64,000 bases of DNA from contig NZ_FMCV01000013.1 in NCBI RefSeq assembly GCF_900091565.1, positions 1 through 64,000 of the forward strand. The letters are read 5' to 3'. A model generated the notes under the pieces. It ran no database searches. It was not told where the DNA came from and was given only the letters and a program-made list of their open reading frames with translations. The stretch is from Micromonospora marina (GTDB taxonomy: Bacteria; Actinomycetota; Actinomycetes; Mycobacteriales; Micromonosporaceae). Of the stretch, positions 23,978 through 31,390 are shown in pieces. The position numbers were made by a program, and so were the translations under genes. The number at the start of each line of letters is the position of its first letter. Positions within the stretch are counted from its first letter, which is position 1.

Positions 23978-24340
23978 ATGGCGCGCACTCTCGTCGTCAA
24001 GGCCACCGCCGGCGCGGACTCCCCGGAACGCTGCGCCCAGGCGTTCACCGTCGCCTCCACCGCGGCCGCGGCCGGGGTGGACGTCTCGCTCTGGCTCACC
24101 GGCGAGTCCACCTGGTTCGCGCTGCCCGGGCGGGCGGCGACGTTCGAGCTGCCGCACTCCGCGCCGCTCGGCGAACTGCTGCACGTCGTCCTGACCACCG
24201 GCCGGGTCACCGCCTGCACCCAGTGTGCGGCCCGGCGGGACATCGGGCCGGACGACGTCATCCCCGGCGTACGCATCGCGGGCGCAGCGGTCTTCGTCGA
24301 GGAAGCGATGGCCGAGGGCGCGCAGGCCCTGGTCTACTGA
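23978..24340 (+). CDS. DsrE-family protein
   Basis: 120 residues with the DsrE/F fold: a Rossmann-like start MARTLVVKATAGADSPERCAQ, a helix with GVDVSLWLTGESTWFALPG, a Cys pair in TACTQCAARR (near residue 80) and a C-terminal VRIAGAAVFVEEAM. DsrE-like proteins carry or transfer sulfane sulfur on such a Cys, or act as peroxiredoxin-like small proteins. Actual role unknown; it sits in a sulfur- and redox-flavoured neighbourhood. Leaderless start as described for the shared promoter. Confidence 0.82.
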   Translation: MARTLVVKATAGADSPERCAQAFTVASTAAAAGVDVSLWLTGESTWFALPGRAATFELPHSAPLGELLHVVLTTGRVTACTQCAARRDIGPDDVIPGVRIAGAAVFVEEAMAEGAQALVY

Positions 24341-24416
24341 ACCCACCCGGGTTGTCCACTCTGCCCGGTGCGCCGATCCCAACCCGACATGTCCGGATTG
24401 CGCCTACCATGTGCAC

Positions 24417-24800
24417 GTGAGTGAGGCGATCCAACAGTTCTTCGCGTCGCTGCCTGCGCGCGCCGCGTCGGTGCTGAGCAGCCCGATCGGCGGCACGCTG
24501 AAGATCGACCTGGCCGACGGCAACCGGACCGAGCACTGGTACGTGACGCTGGCCCCCGGATCGGCCCAGGTGAGTCGGGATGAGCAACGGCAGGCGGACG
24601 GCGTGCTGACCCTCTCCACCGAACTGTTCGAGAAGCTGGTCACCGGCCGCGAGGCCGGCATGGCCGCGGTGCTGCGCAACGAGGCCACCTTCAGCGGACA
24701 CGTCGTGCTGTTCCTGGCGTTCCGCCGGTTCCTGCCGCCCCGGCCCGACGTACGGGACCCGCGGAACGCCGCCCGCGACCACGTCCGGCGGCTGGCGTGA
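24417..24800 (+). CDS. SCP2-type sterol/lipid-binding domain protein
   Basis: 127 residues. An amphipathic start EAIQQFFASLPA, then strands GTLKIDLADG and EHWYVTLAPGSAQVS and the SCP2-like RQADGVLTLSTELFEKLVTG ending in NEATFSGHVVLFLAFRRFLP. SCP2 domains bind lipids or acyl-CoA. The coupling by GTGA overlap to a glycogen-debranching-type enzyme is unexpected for a lipid binder; the pair may be a joint regulator/enzyme unit. TACCAT (24405-24410) ends 6 nt before GTG 24417, so leaderless. The frame runs further upstream without start support. Confidence 0.78.
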   Translation: MSEAIQQFFASLPARAASVLSSPIGGTLKIDLADGNRTEHWYVTLAPGSAQVSRDEQRQADGVLTLSTELFEKLVTGREAGMAAVLRNEATFSGHVVLFLAFRRFLPPRPDVRDPRNAARDHVRRLA

Positions 24801-26875
24801 AGGACCGGTTCAGCATCCTCGACGGCAACAACTTCCTGGTCAGCGACGATCGCGGCAACATCCAGCCGTCGTACGACTTCCCCACCGGGCTGTTCTCCTT
24901 CGACACCCGGTTCCTCTCCACCTGGATTCTCACCCTCGACGGGCAACCCCTGCACGCGCTCTCCATCGACGACTCGCTGTCGTACAAGACGCGGTTCTTC
25001 CTGGTCCCCGGCGAGCCGACGCACTATCTGGACTCGAAGGTGTCGGTGATCCGCAGCCGCGCGATCGGCGGCAGCCTCGACGAGGAACTGACCCTGCTCA
25101 ACCACGCCGACCAGGAGACGGAGTTCCGGCTCCGGATGGAGATCGGATCCGACTTCGCCGACCTCCTGGAGATCAAGAACCAGCGGGAGAAAGGGGGACA
25201 CACCACGCCAACGGTGGAGCCGAACGCGCTGCGGCTGACCTACCGCAGGCAGGCGTTCCACCGCGAGACAGTGGTGACCAGCAGCACGCCGGCCGAGATC
25301 GACGAGAACGGGATGACGTTCCGGGTCCGGGTCGGCCCGCACGGCGAGTGGACCACCCGGCTGAACGTCGACACCGTCATCTACGGCGCCCGGGGCGAGG
25401 ACGTCCGGGCCATCCTGCCGCTGGGCGGCCGGCGCACGGCGGCCGACATCGCGGCGGAGCAGACCGAGCTGATCGGCCACGCGCCGAAGCTGGGCTGCGA
25501 CTGCGAGCCGCTGGCCGGGGCGTACCGGCGCAGCCTCAACGACCTGGCCGCCCTCCGGTACGAGTCGATCGCGCTCGGCGTCCGGCTGCTCGCCGCCGGC
25601 CTGCCCTGGTTCATGACGCTGTTCGGCCGGGACAGCATCTTCACCTCGCTCCAGGTGCTGCCGTTCCTGCCCGAGATGGTCAAGCCCACCATCGTCATGC
25701 TCGCCGGCCTCCAGGGCAGCCGGGTCGACGACTTCCGGGACGAGGAACCCGGCAAGATCCTGCACGAGCTGCGCTACGGCGAGAGCGCCGGGTTCGAGGA
25801 GCAGCCGCACTCGCCGTACTACGGCGCGGCCGACACCACGCCGCTGTTCGTGATCCTGCTCGACGAGTACGAGCGGTGGACCGGTGACGCCGAGCTGGTG
25901 CGCAGGCTGGAACACGAGACCCGGGCGGCGCTGACCTGGCTGGACACGTACGGCGACCTGCTCGGCACCGGCTACGTCTGGTACATGTCCCGCAACCCGG
26001 AGACCGGCCTGCCCAACCAGTGCTGGAAGGACTCGCCGGACGCCATCTCCTACGCCGACGGGCGGACCCCCGAGTTCCCCCGGGCCACGTGCGAACTCCA
26101 GGGGTACGCGTACGACGCGAAGCTGCGCGGCGCCCGCATGGCCCGCATCCACTGGAACGACCCGGCGTACGCCGACCGGCTGGAACGCGAGGCGGCGGCG
26201 CTCAAGGAACGGTTCAACCGGGACTTCTGGATCCCGGACCGGGAGTACTACGCGCTGGCACTCGACCCGCGGGGCCGGCAGGTGGACGCGCTCACCTCCA
26301 ACATCGGCCACCTGCTGTGGAGCGGCATCGTCGAGGAGTCCCGGGCCCCCGCCGTCGCCGCCCACCTGCTCGGCCCGCGCCTGTTCTCCGGGTGGGGCGT
26401 GCGGACGCTCGCCGACGACCAGGGCCGGTACAACCCGGTCGGCTACCACGTGGGCACCGTGTGGCCGTTCGACAACTCGATCATCGCCTGGGGCCTGTGG
26501 CGGTACGGCTTCCGCCACGAGGCGGGCCGAATCTGCGACGCCCTGCTCAGCGCGTCCCACTACTTCGACGGGCGGCTGCCCGAGGTGTTCGCCGGCTACG
26601 CGCGCAGCCTCACCGACTACCCGGTGGAGTACCCCACCGCGTGCAGCCCGCAGGCGTGGTCCGCCGGCACACCGCTGCTGCTGCTACGGGTGATCCTGGG
26701 GCTGGAACCGCAGGGCGATCACCTGATCATCGACCCGGCCGTGCCGCCCGGGATGGGCCGGGTGGAACTGCTCGACATCCCGGGCCGCTGGGGCCGGGTG
26801 GACGCGCTGGGCCGCAGCCGGGAGCCGCACGAGGAACAGCCGTCGCCGCCGGCGCTCACCCTGCCCGGCGGCTGA
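24797..26875 (+). CDS. Amylo-alpha-1,6-glucosidase-like glycogen debranching enzyme
   Basis: 692 residues. An N-terminal beta-sandwich typical of glycogen debranching N-domains (LDGNNFLVSDDRGNIQPSYD, FDTRFLSTWIL) is followed by an (alpha/alpha)6 barrel with GLPWFMTLFGRDSIFTSLQ (near 270), WKDSPDAISYADG, ATCELQGYAYDA and VGTVWPFDNSIIAWGL (near 550). The family acts on alpha-1,6-linked glucose or related alpha-glucosides; close bacterial relatives are usually only annotated by domain. Cytoplasmic, no signal peptide. GTG 24797 overlaps the previous stop (GTGA). It converges with the next gene with 2 nt between the ends. Confidence 0.85.
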   Translation: MKDRFSILDGNNFLVSDDRGNIQPSYDFPTGLFSFDTRFLSTWILTLDGQPLHALSIDDSLSYKTRFFLVPGEPTHYLDSKVSVIRSRAIGGSLDEELTLLNHADQETEFRLRMEIGSDFADLLEIKNQREKGGHTTPTVEPNALRLTYRRQAFHRETVVTSSTPAEIDENGMTFRVRVGPHGEWTTRLNVDTVIYGARGEDVRAILPLGGRRTAADIAAEQTELIGHAPKLGCDCEPLAGAYRRSLNDLAALRYESIALGVRLLAAGLPWFMTLFGRDSIFTSLQVLPFLPEMVKPTIVMLAGLQGSRVDDFRDEEPGKILHELRYGESAGFEEQPHSPYYGAADTTPLFVILLDEYERWTGDAELVRRLEHETRAALTWLDTYGDLLGTGYVWYMSRNPETGLPNQCWKDSPDAISYADGRTPEFPRATCELQGYAYDAKLRGARMARIHWNDPAYADRLEREAAALKERFNRDFWIPDREYYALALDPRGRQVDALTSNIGHLLWSGIVEESRAPAVAAHLLGPRLFSGWGVRTLADDQGRYNPVGYHVGTVWPFDNSIIAWGLWRYGFRHEAGRICDALLSASHYFDGRLPEVFAGYARSLTDYPVEYPTACSPQAWSAGTPLLLLRVILGLEPQGDHLIIDPAVPPGMGRVELLDIPGRWGRVDALGRSREPHEEQPSPPALTLPGG

Positions 26876-26877
26876 CG

Positions 26878-27720
26878 TCAGGCAGGGCAGGGCGTGGTCA
26901 CCGCGACCCGGACCCGCTCCCCGGCCCGCTGCGCCAGCACCGCCGGGTCGCCCGGGCGCGCGTACGCGTCGGCCGTGTCCACCACCGGCGCGGTGCCGCC
27001 GCCGAACGCGGCGGCCAGCGACCGATCGGCCGGCACGACCGCCTCGGACCGTGCGGTGCGGGCGGTCCCGCCGCCCGGGCAGGGCGCGGCCAGCACCTGG
27101 ACCGGCCCGGTCGCGCCGCCCCACCGGCCCAGCGCCGACGCCAGCGCTGCCGACTCGGTGGTGGCGTCGGCGGACGGTGCCCGGTAGCCCGAACCCGTCG
27201 GGCGGCAGCCGGTGCCGGCGGTCAGCAGCACCCGGTCCGGGCCACCGGCCCGGCCCTCGACCGTGACGAACTCGCCCGCGTCGGCGCGCAGCAGCGGCTC
27301 GCCGTCGAGCGTCGACACGCCGGCCCGCCATCCCGGCGGCAGCCGGTCGGCGATGCCGCGCAGCACCCCGCGTACGTCGTCGTCGCCGATCGCCACCTCG
27401 ACGCCGCGCTCCAGCGTGGCGCCGTCGTCCATCGGCGTGATCCGGCAGCCGCGCTCCAGCCGGTCCGGCAGGAGCGCCGGTACGCCCGCGGCGCCGACCG
27501 CGGCGGTCAGCTCCCCGATCGCCCGGTCCACCACCGGCCCGGCCTGGTCCAGCGACCGCTGCTCCTTGACCGTCGGCGCGTCGGTGCGCACCGACCACCA
27601 GGTCAGACCCGCGAGCAGCACGGCCCACGCCACAGCGGCGGCCACCAGCCAGCGCAGCCGGCGTCGGCCCGTCGAGCCGGGCGGGGTGGGCGGGGCGTAG
27701 CCGGTCTCGACGGCAGTCAC
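26878..27720 (-). CDS. Hypothetical membrane-anchored protein
   Basis: 280 residues, not recognised. A Pro-rich cytoplasmic N-terminus, Arg cluster RRRLRW, and one membrane helix LVAAAVAWAVLLAGLTWW (residues 24-41) precede an extracellular domain with four Cys (ERGCRITPM, GTGCRPTG, APCPGGG, TTPCPA) that could form two disulfides. The domain is Ala/Gly/Asp-rich with alternating strands. No enzymatic motif seen. GTG 27720 is preceded by CACCAT 6 nt upstream, a weak -10 match. Function unknown. Confidence 0.7.
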   Translation of the reverse strand: MTAVETGYAPPTPPGSTGRRRLRWLVAAAVAWAVLLAGLTWWSVRTDAPTVKEQRSLDQAGPVVDRAIGELTAAVGAAGVPALLPDRLERGCRITPMDDGATLERGVEVAIGDDDVRGVLRGIADRLPPGWRAGVSTLDGEPLLRADAGEFVTVEGRAGGPDRVLLTAGTGCRPTGSGYRAPSADATTESAALASALGRWGGATGPVQVLAAPCPGGGTARTARSEAVVPADRSLAAAFGGGTAPVVDTADAYARPGDPAVLAQRAGERVRVAVTTPCPA

Positions 27721-27766
27721 CCGGCCATGGTGTCACGGACCGGCGAGCCGCCCGGCCGCGCCTCCG

Positions 27767-28816
27767 TCAGGCCGGTACGGACCGGCGGGACAGCAGCCAC
27801 AGCAGGTAGAAGGGGCGCTGCCGTAGCTCGCCGCGACGGTCGGCGTACTGGTCGGCGGCGAGCACGGCGGAGAAGAACCCGCCCGCGCCGAGCATGCCGA
27901 GCACCGGCGCCAGGTGCGTGCCCTCGACCGCCACCAGCGTCGCCGCGACAGTCGCCACCGCTGCTCCGGCGGCCTGCACGGCCGAGCGCCGGGAGACCCG
28001 GCCGACCTCGGCCCGCGCCGCCCGCACCCCCTCCTGGATCTCCGCGTCGAGCTTCGCGAGCTGCACCAGCGCCTTGTCCGGATCGGTGTCGACCTCCAGC
28101 ATCCGGCCCCGCAGGTACGCCTGGGTCGCCGCGAGCGCGTCGCCCTCCTGGGTCAGGATGGCGCAGTAGTCCCGCAGCGAGGTGCCCTCCAGCATCGGCA
28201 GGTCGAGCTGGAGAAGCGGGGTCACCAGACGCGCCTTCACCGGATCCCGGCTCGGCACGTCGACGACCCGGTGTCCCTTGACGATCAGGTCGAGCGTGCG
28301 GTCCGGGTTGTCGCCCAGTTCGAGCTGGCCGACGCTGTTGAACGGCGACGAGGTGGACTGGGCGTCCGGCGCGCGCGACTCCAGGTGGCTGCGCCGGAAG
28401 GTCTGCGGGAAGTAGACCAGCTGGCCCAGCTCCAGCAGTGGCGCGCAGTCACGCAGATACGCGCCGAGGCGGTCCAGATCGTCGCACTCGGCGAAGAGCT
28501 GGTCGATCCGGATGTCCTCGTACCGGCATCCCGGTCCGCAGTGGTCCGGGTCCGCACCGCATCTCTTGCAGATCTCCCGGTGCGCCAGATAGCAGTGCTC
28601 GCCGCCCGGCTGGGAGAGGACCAGCTTGGCCGTGACGAGTGTGGCCCGCTTGGTGAGGAACGACAGGTCGGCGTCGAGGCTGGCGACCGAGACGTCGAAC
28701 GGGCGCCGCCCGGAGGCGTCGGTGCGCTGGAGTTCGCGGGCGACCTCCTCGCCCCGGTTGCCGTCGATGAAGTCGATCAGATAGCGGCGGGCGTGGTCGG
28801 CGGCGTCGTCGGGCAC
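27767..28816 (-). CDS. Hypothetical Cys-rich protein with C-terminal membrane hairpin
   Basis: 349 residues, not recognised. A cytoplasmic N-terminal region with a conserved-looking RYLIDFIDGNRGEEVARE start is followed by a Cys/His cluster (HCYLAHREICKRCGADPDHC, then GPGCRYED, residues 80-106) that looks like a zinc site, and by long helices. Two membrane helices near the C-terminus (AAVATVAATLVAV, VLGMLGAGGFFSAVLAA) are followed by a basic tail. GGAGG at 28826-28830 precedes GTG 28816 by about 9 nt and fixes the start; the upstream extension to 28882 has no such site. No relation to neighbours is evident. Confidence 0.7.
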   Translation of the reverse strand: MPDDAADHARRYLIDFIDGNRGEEVARELQRTDASGRRPFDVSVASLDADLSFLTKRATLVTAKLVLSQPGGEHCYLAHREICKRCGADPDHCGPGCRYEDIRIDQLFAECDDLDRLGAYLRDCAPLLELGQLVYFPQTFRRSHLESRAPDAQSTSSPFNSVGQLELGDNPDRTLDLIVKGHRVVDVPSRDPVKARLVTPLLQLDLPMLEGTSLRDYCAILTQEGDALAATQAYLRGRMLEVDTDPDKALVQLAKLDAEIQEGVRAARAEVGRVSRRSAVQAAGAAVATVAATLVAVEGTHLAPVLGMLGAGGFFSAVLAADQYADRRGELRQRPFYLLWLLSRRSVPA

Positions 28817-28898
28817 CTGATCCCCCTCCGGTGCGTCCGGCGCGCACCGCGGTCCAGCCTGCCAGCCGTGGTCAAGGCGCACAGTCGCCGGAACGGCT

Positions 28899-28932
28899 CG
28901 TGGCCCGCCACCCGGGTGGGCGGCGGGCCACG
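28899..28932 (-). terminator. Hairpin after the sulfurtransferase operon
   Basis: CGTGGCCCGCC (28899-28909) and GGCGGGCCACG (28922-28932) are perfect 11-bp arms with a 12-nt loop. No U tract. It stands 15 nt beyond the DUF1416 stop codon. Confidence 0.65.
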
Positions 28933-28946
28933 ATCTCCAGCGTGGG

Positions 28947-29285
28947 TCAGGCGGCGACCGAGACGGTCACCTCGTTGATCCCGCGGGCCGCGGACACGGC
29001 GGTGTCGCCGTTGCCGTGGCGGGACAGCGCGCGCAGCGTCCAGGAGCCGGGCGCGGCGAAGAACCGGAACTGCCCGGCCGCCGACGTCACCACCTCGGCG
29101 GTGAACTCGCCGGTCGAGTCGAGCAGGCGCACGTACGCGCCCGGCACGACCTCACCGGACTCGGCCAGCACGCGGCCGGTGATGACGGTCTCCTTCTCCA
29201 GGTCCAGGCTCGCCGGGAGCGGGGCGGACTGGTCCGGTGCGGCGCAGCCGGCGGCAGCGGTCGAGGCGGCGGAGGCGGCGGTCAT
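28947..29285 (-). CDS. sseC: DUF1416 protein (SseC-like)
   Basis: 112 residues. A short Ala-rich lead with one Cys is followed by a single carboxypeptidase-regulatory-like beta-sandwich: ETVITGRVLAESGEVVPGAY, VRLLDSTGEFTAEVVTSAAG, FRFFAAPGSWTLRALS. In mycobacteria SseC always follows the thiosulfate sulfurtransferase CysA; its role in sulfur transfer is unproven. GGAGG precedes ATG 29285, which overlaps the sulfurtransferase stop (ATGA), so the two are coupled. Confidence 0.88.
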   Translation of the reverse strand: MTAASAASTAAAGCAAPDQSAPLPASLDLEKETVITGRVLAESGEVVPGAYVRLLDSTGEFTAEVVTSAAGQFRFFAAPGSWTLRALSRHGNGDTAVSAARGINEVTVSVAA

Positions 29286-30133
29286 CGGGCCTCCCCCGGC
29301 TCGTCGCCGAGCGCCACCGGCACGCCGACGAGCGATCCGTACTCGGTCCAGGAGCCGTCGTAGTTCTTCACGTTCCGGTGCCCGAGCAGCTCCTGCAGCA
29401 CGAACCAGGTGTGCGAGGAGCGCTCGCCGATCCGGCAGTACGCGATCGTCTCCTTGCCGTCGTCCAGCCCGGCGTCGGCGTAGATCCGGCGCAGCTCGTC
29501 GTCGGACTTGAACGTGCCGTCCTCGTTGGCCGCCTTGGACCACGGGACGCTGATCGCGGTCGGGACGTGGCCGGCCCGCTGCGCCTGCTCCTGCGGCAGG
29601 TGGGCGGGGGCGAGCAGGCGGCCCGCGTACTCGTCGGGGCTGCGCACGTCGACCAGGTTCTTGGTGCCGATCGCGTCGACCACCTCGTCGCGGAACGCGC
29701 GGATCGAGGTGTCCGGCTCCTGCGCGACGTACTGCGTCTTCGGCCGCTGCACCACGTCGGTGACGAGCGGACGGGCGTCCAGCTCCCACTTCTTGCGACC
29801 GCCGTCGAGCAGCTTCACGTCACCGTGGCCGTAGAGCTTGAAGTACCAGTACGCGTACGCGGCGAACCAGTTGTTGTTGCCGCCGTAGAGGATCACGGTG
29901 TCGTCGTTGGCGATGCCCCGGTCGGACAGCAGCGCCTCGAACTGGCTCTTGTTGACGAAGTCCCGGCGGATCTGGTCCTGGAGGTCGGTACGCCAGTCGA
30001 GCTTGACGGCGCCGGCGATGTGCCCGGTCTCGTAGGCCGAGGTGTCCTCGTCGACCTCGACGAAGACGACGCCCGTGGCGCCGAGGTTCTTCTCGGCCCA
30101 CTCGGCCGAGACGAGTGCGGTGTCGCGACTCAT
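29282..30133 (-). CDS. sseA: Thiosulfate sulfurtransferase (tandem rhodanese)
   Basis: 283 residues, two rhodanese domains. The N-terminal one is inactive (ILYGGNNNWFAAYAYWYF, no Cys), the C-terminal one carries the six-residue active loop CRIGERS with the sulfur-accepting Cys near residue 238, as in mycobacterial CysA2. It moves sulfane sulfur from thiosulfate to thiol acceptors or cyanide. GGGAG lies 7 nt before ATG 30133. The transcript has a long leader (about 280 nt) that contains the Cys-rich 25-codon leader peptide and hairpins, so expression is probably attenuated by cysteine. Confidence 0.93.
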   Translation of the reverse strand: MSRDTALVSAEWAEKNLGATGVVFVEVDEDTSAYETGHIAGAVKLDWRTDLQDQIRRDFVNKSQFEALLSDRGIANDDTVILYGGNNNWFAAYAYWYFKLYGHGDVKLLDGGRKKWELDARPLVTDVVQRPKTQYVAQEPDTSIRAFRDEVVDAIGTKNLVDVRSPDEYAGRLLAPAHLPQEQAQRAGHVPTAISVPWSKAANEDGTFKSDDELRRIYADAGLDDGKETIAYCRIGERSSHTWFVLQELLGHRNVKNYDGSWTEYGSLVGVPVALGDEPGEAR

Positions 30134-30302
30134 CAGATCACTCCCTGGTGAGGATGGTTGGTGAGCCTGCGCGTGGAGATCGATGCCGATTTTTGTCGCA
30201 CCACACGCGGACCCTGAGCGAGGAACGGATCACGGGTACGTGCGACGGCGCCGCTGCCGGGCGTTGAGGAGGGGAACCGAAAGGTTCGTGGACCCTGGGT
30301 GA

Positions 30303-30346
30303 CCGCCGTTCAGGCGGCCGGAGACAGCCCCGCCGTCAGATGACGG
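30303..30346 (-). promoter_or_regulatory. Attenuator hairpins downstream of the Cys leader peptide
   Basis: On the minus strand the end of the leader frame forms CCGTC-ATCT-GACGG (30346-30333), which contains the stop codon, and then CCGCC-TGAAC-GGCGG (30317-30303). Ribosome stalling at the leader Cys codons would change which of these folds. The first lies over the leader's own stop; the second could be a terminator or pause site. Exact alternative pairings need an RNA folding run. Confidence 0.5.
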
Positions 30347-30413
30347 GGCGACACAGGCAGGTGGCCACGCGGCACAGGTCGACCGCGCGCCGTTTGGTGA
30401 GGTGGGTCCCCAT
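30336..30413 (-). CDS. Cys-rich leader peptide (cysteine attenuator), 25 aa
   Basis: Begins MGTHLTKRRAV, then DLCRVATCLCR and PVI. Three Cys codons lie within eight residues, next to Arg codons. The DLCRxAxCLCR pattern is the actinobacterial putative leader peptide known from sulfur-assimilation operons; in mycobacteria polycysteine leaderless sORFs act as cysteine-responsive attenuators. Here TAATCT (30427-30422) ends 8 nt before ATG 30413, so the sORF itself is leaderless. The stop is 202 nt upstream of the sulfurtransferase start. When charged tRNA-Cys is scarce the ribosome would stall and favour read-through into sseA-sseC; this is inference from family behaviour. Confidence 0.85.
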   Translation of the reverse strand: MGTHLTKRRAVDLCRVATCLCRPVI

Positions 30414-30488
30414 GGGCAGGGAGATTACCAGCCGAGGCGACGGCTGCCACCAGGCCGACCAGCATCCGGGACGGGCTGCCCGCCTTCC

Positions 30489-30545
30489 GGCCGGCTTTCA
30501 GCCGGCGGAGTTGACGGCAGGCCGGCTTTCAGCCGGCGGAGTTGA
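30489..30545. repeat. Tandem duplication of a gene-end hairpin
   Basis: The 26-bp unit beginning GGCCGGCTTTCAGCCGGCGG occurs at 30489-30514 and 30520-30545, period 31. Each contains GCCGGCTTTCAGCCGGC, a perfect 6-bp stem. The right copy includes the stop codon and last codons of the DUF2993 gene; the left copy is extra. Confidence 0.85.
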
Positions 30546-31311
30546 TGGGCACGTTCGCCGCGTCCGCCGTGACCACCAGGCCCTCCGGCTTCGGCTCCAC
30601 CTTGCGCAGGTTGAGCTGGAACGGCAGTTCCGGCAGCGGCACGTCGATCGAGATGCCCTGCGCGTACCGGGTCAGCGCGGCCCGCGCCAGCGGCACGTTC
30701 GGCAGACCATCGGCGGTGAGGTCGTTGAAGCGCAGCGCCACCTTGTTGCCGGCCACCGTGACGTCGGCGGTGCCGTTGACGGTGAGCTTGATGCCGAGGA
30801 CGTCCACCGGGGCGGTGACCGCCAGCTTGCCGTTGCGCTCGCCCAGCGTGAGCCCGGGCCGGTCCAGCAGCTTGGCCAGGCTCTCGTAGGTGACGGTGCC
30901 CCGCCCGTCGACGCTCTCGGCCACCACGTCGCCCCGGCCGGAGCGCAACGTGTCCAGTGAGGCGGTCACGTTGCGAGCGTCCACGTCGAGCTTCGGCACC
31001 TCGACCGCGTCGCCCTGCACGTCGCCGCGCACGTCGGTGAGGTGGATCGAGATGCGCTCGTACCGGCCGTCGAGCACCTGGGTGAGGAACGGGAACCCGC
31101 CCACCTCGACCTGCGGCGCGGCGGACTGCGCGTCCTGCTTCGCGATCTCCTGCCGGACCTGGTCGGCGATGGCACGCTCGGCCACCCCGGCGGCGACCCG
31201 GTCGGCGACGACGAGCAGACCGGCCAGCACCAGCAGCAGGACGAGGAAGCCGATCAGCACCTTCCGGCCCCGTCGCCGGGGTCGGCCCTCCGCCGGATAC
31301 GCCTCTGCCAC
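30529..31311 (-). CDS. DUF2993 / LmeA-like membrane-anchored lipid-binding protein
   Basis: 260 residues. A basic start GRPRRRGRK, one membrane helix VLIGFLVLLLVLAGLLVVAD (about residues 17-36), then a BPI-like DUF2993 domain (VGGFPFLTQVLDGRYERISI near 70, FNDLTADGLPNVPL near 190). LmeA of mycobacteria binds phosphoinositides and is needed for lipomannan maturation; here a similar envelope lipid role is likely. GGGAGG precedes GTG 31311 by 4 nt and sets the start. The frame is open to 31494 without start support. Synteny matches Rv0817c. Its stop codon lies in the loop of a duplicated hairpin. Confidence 0.85.
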   Translation of the reverse strand: MAEAYPAEGRPRRRGRKVLIGFLVLLLVLAGLLVVADRVAAGVAERAIADQVRQEIAKQDAQSAAPQVEVGGFPFLTQVLDGRYERISIHLTDVRGDVQGDAVEVPKLDVDARNVTASLDTLRSGRGDVVAESVDGRGTVTYESLAKLLDRPGLTLGERNGKLAVTAPVDVLGIKLTVNGTADVTVAGNKVALRFNDLTADGLPNVPLARAALTRYAQGISIDVPLPELPFQLNLRKVEPKPEGLVVTADAANVPINSAG

Positions 31312-31390
31312 GCCGCCTCCCGTCCTCACCACCGTCACCGCGCCTCGCGGCGCAACCGTACCTACCCGAGGCGAATCCGCCCCAACCGCG

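Noticed and set aside
24404..26560. 718-codon open frame opposite the debranching enzyme
   Set aside because: Antisense shadow of a G/C-ended coding sequence; residues are Arg/Val/Gly/Pro-rich without motifs.
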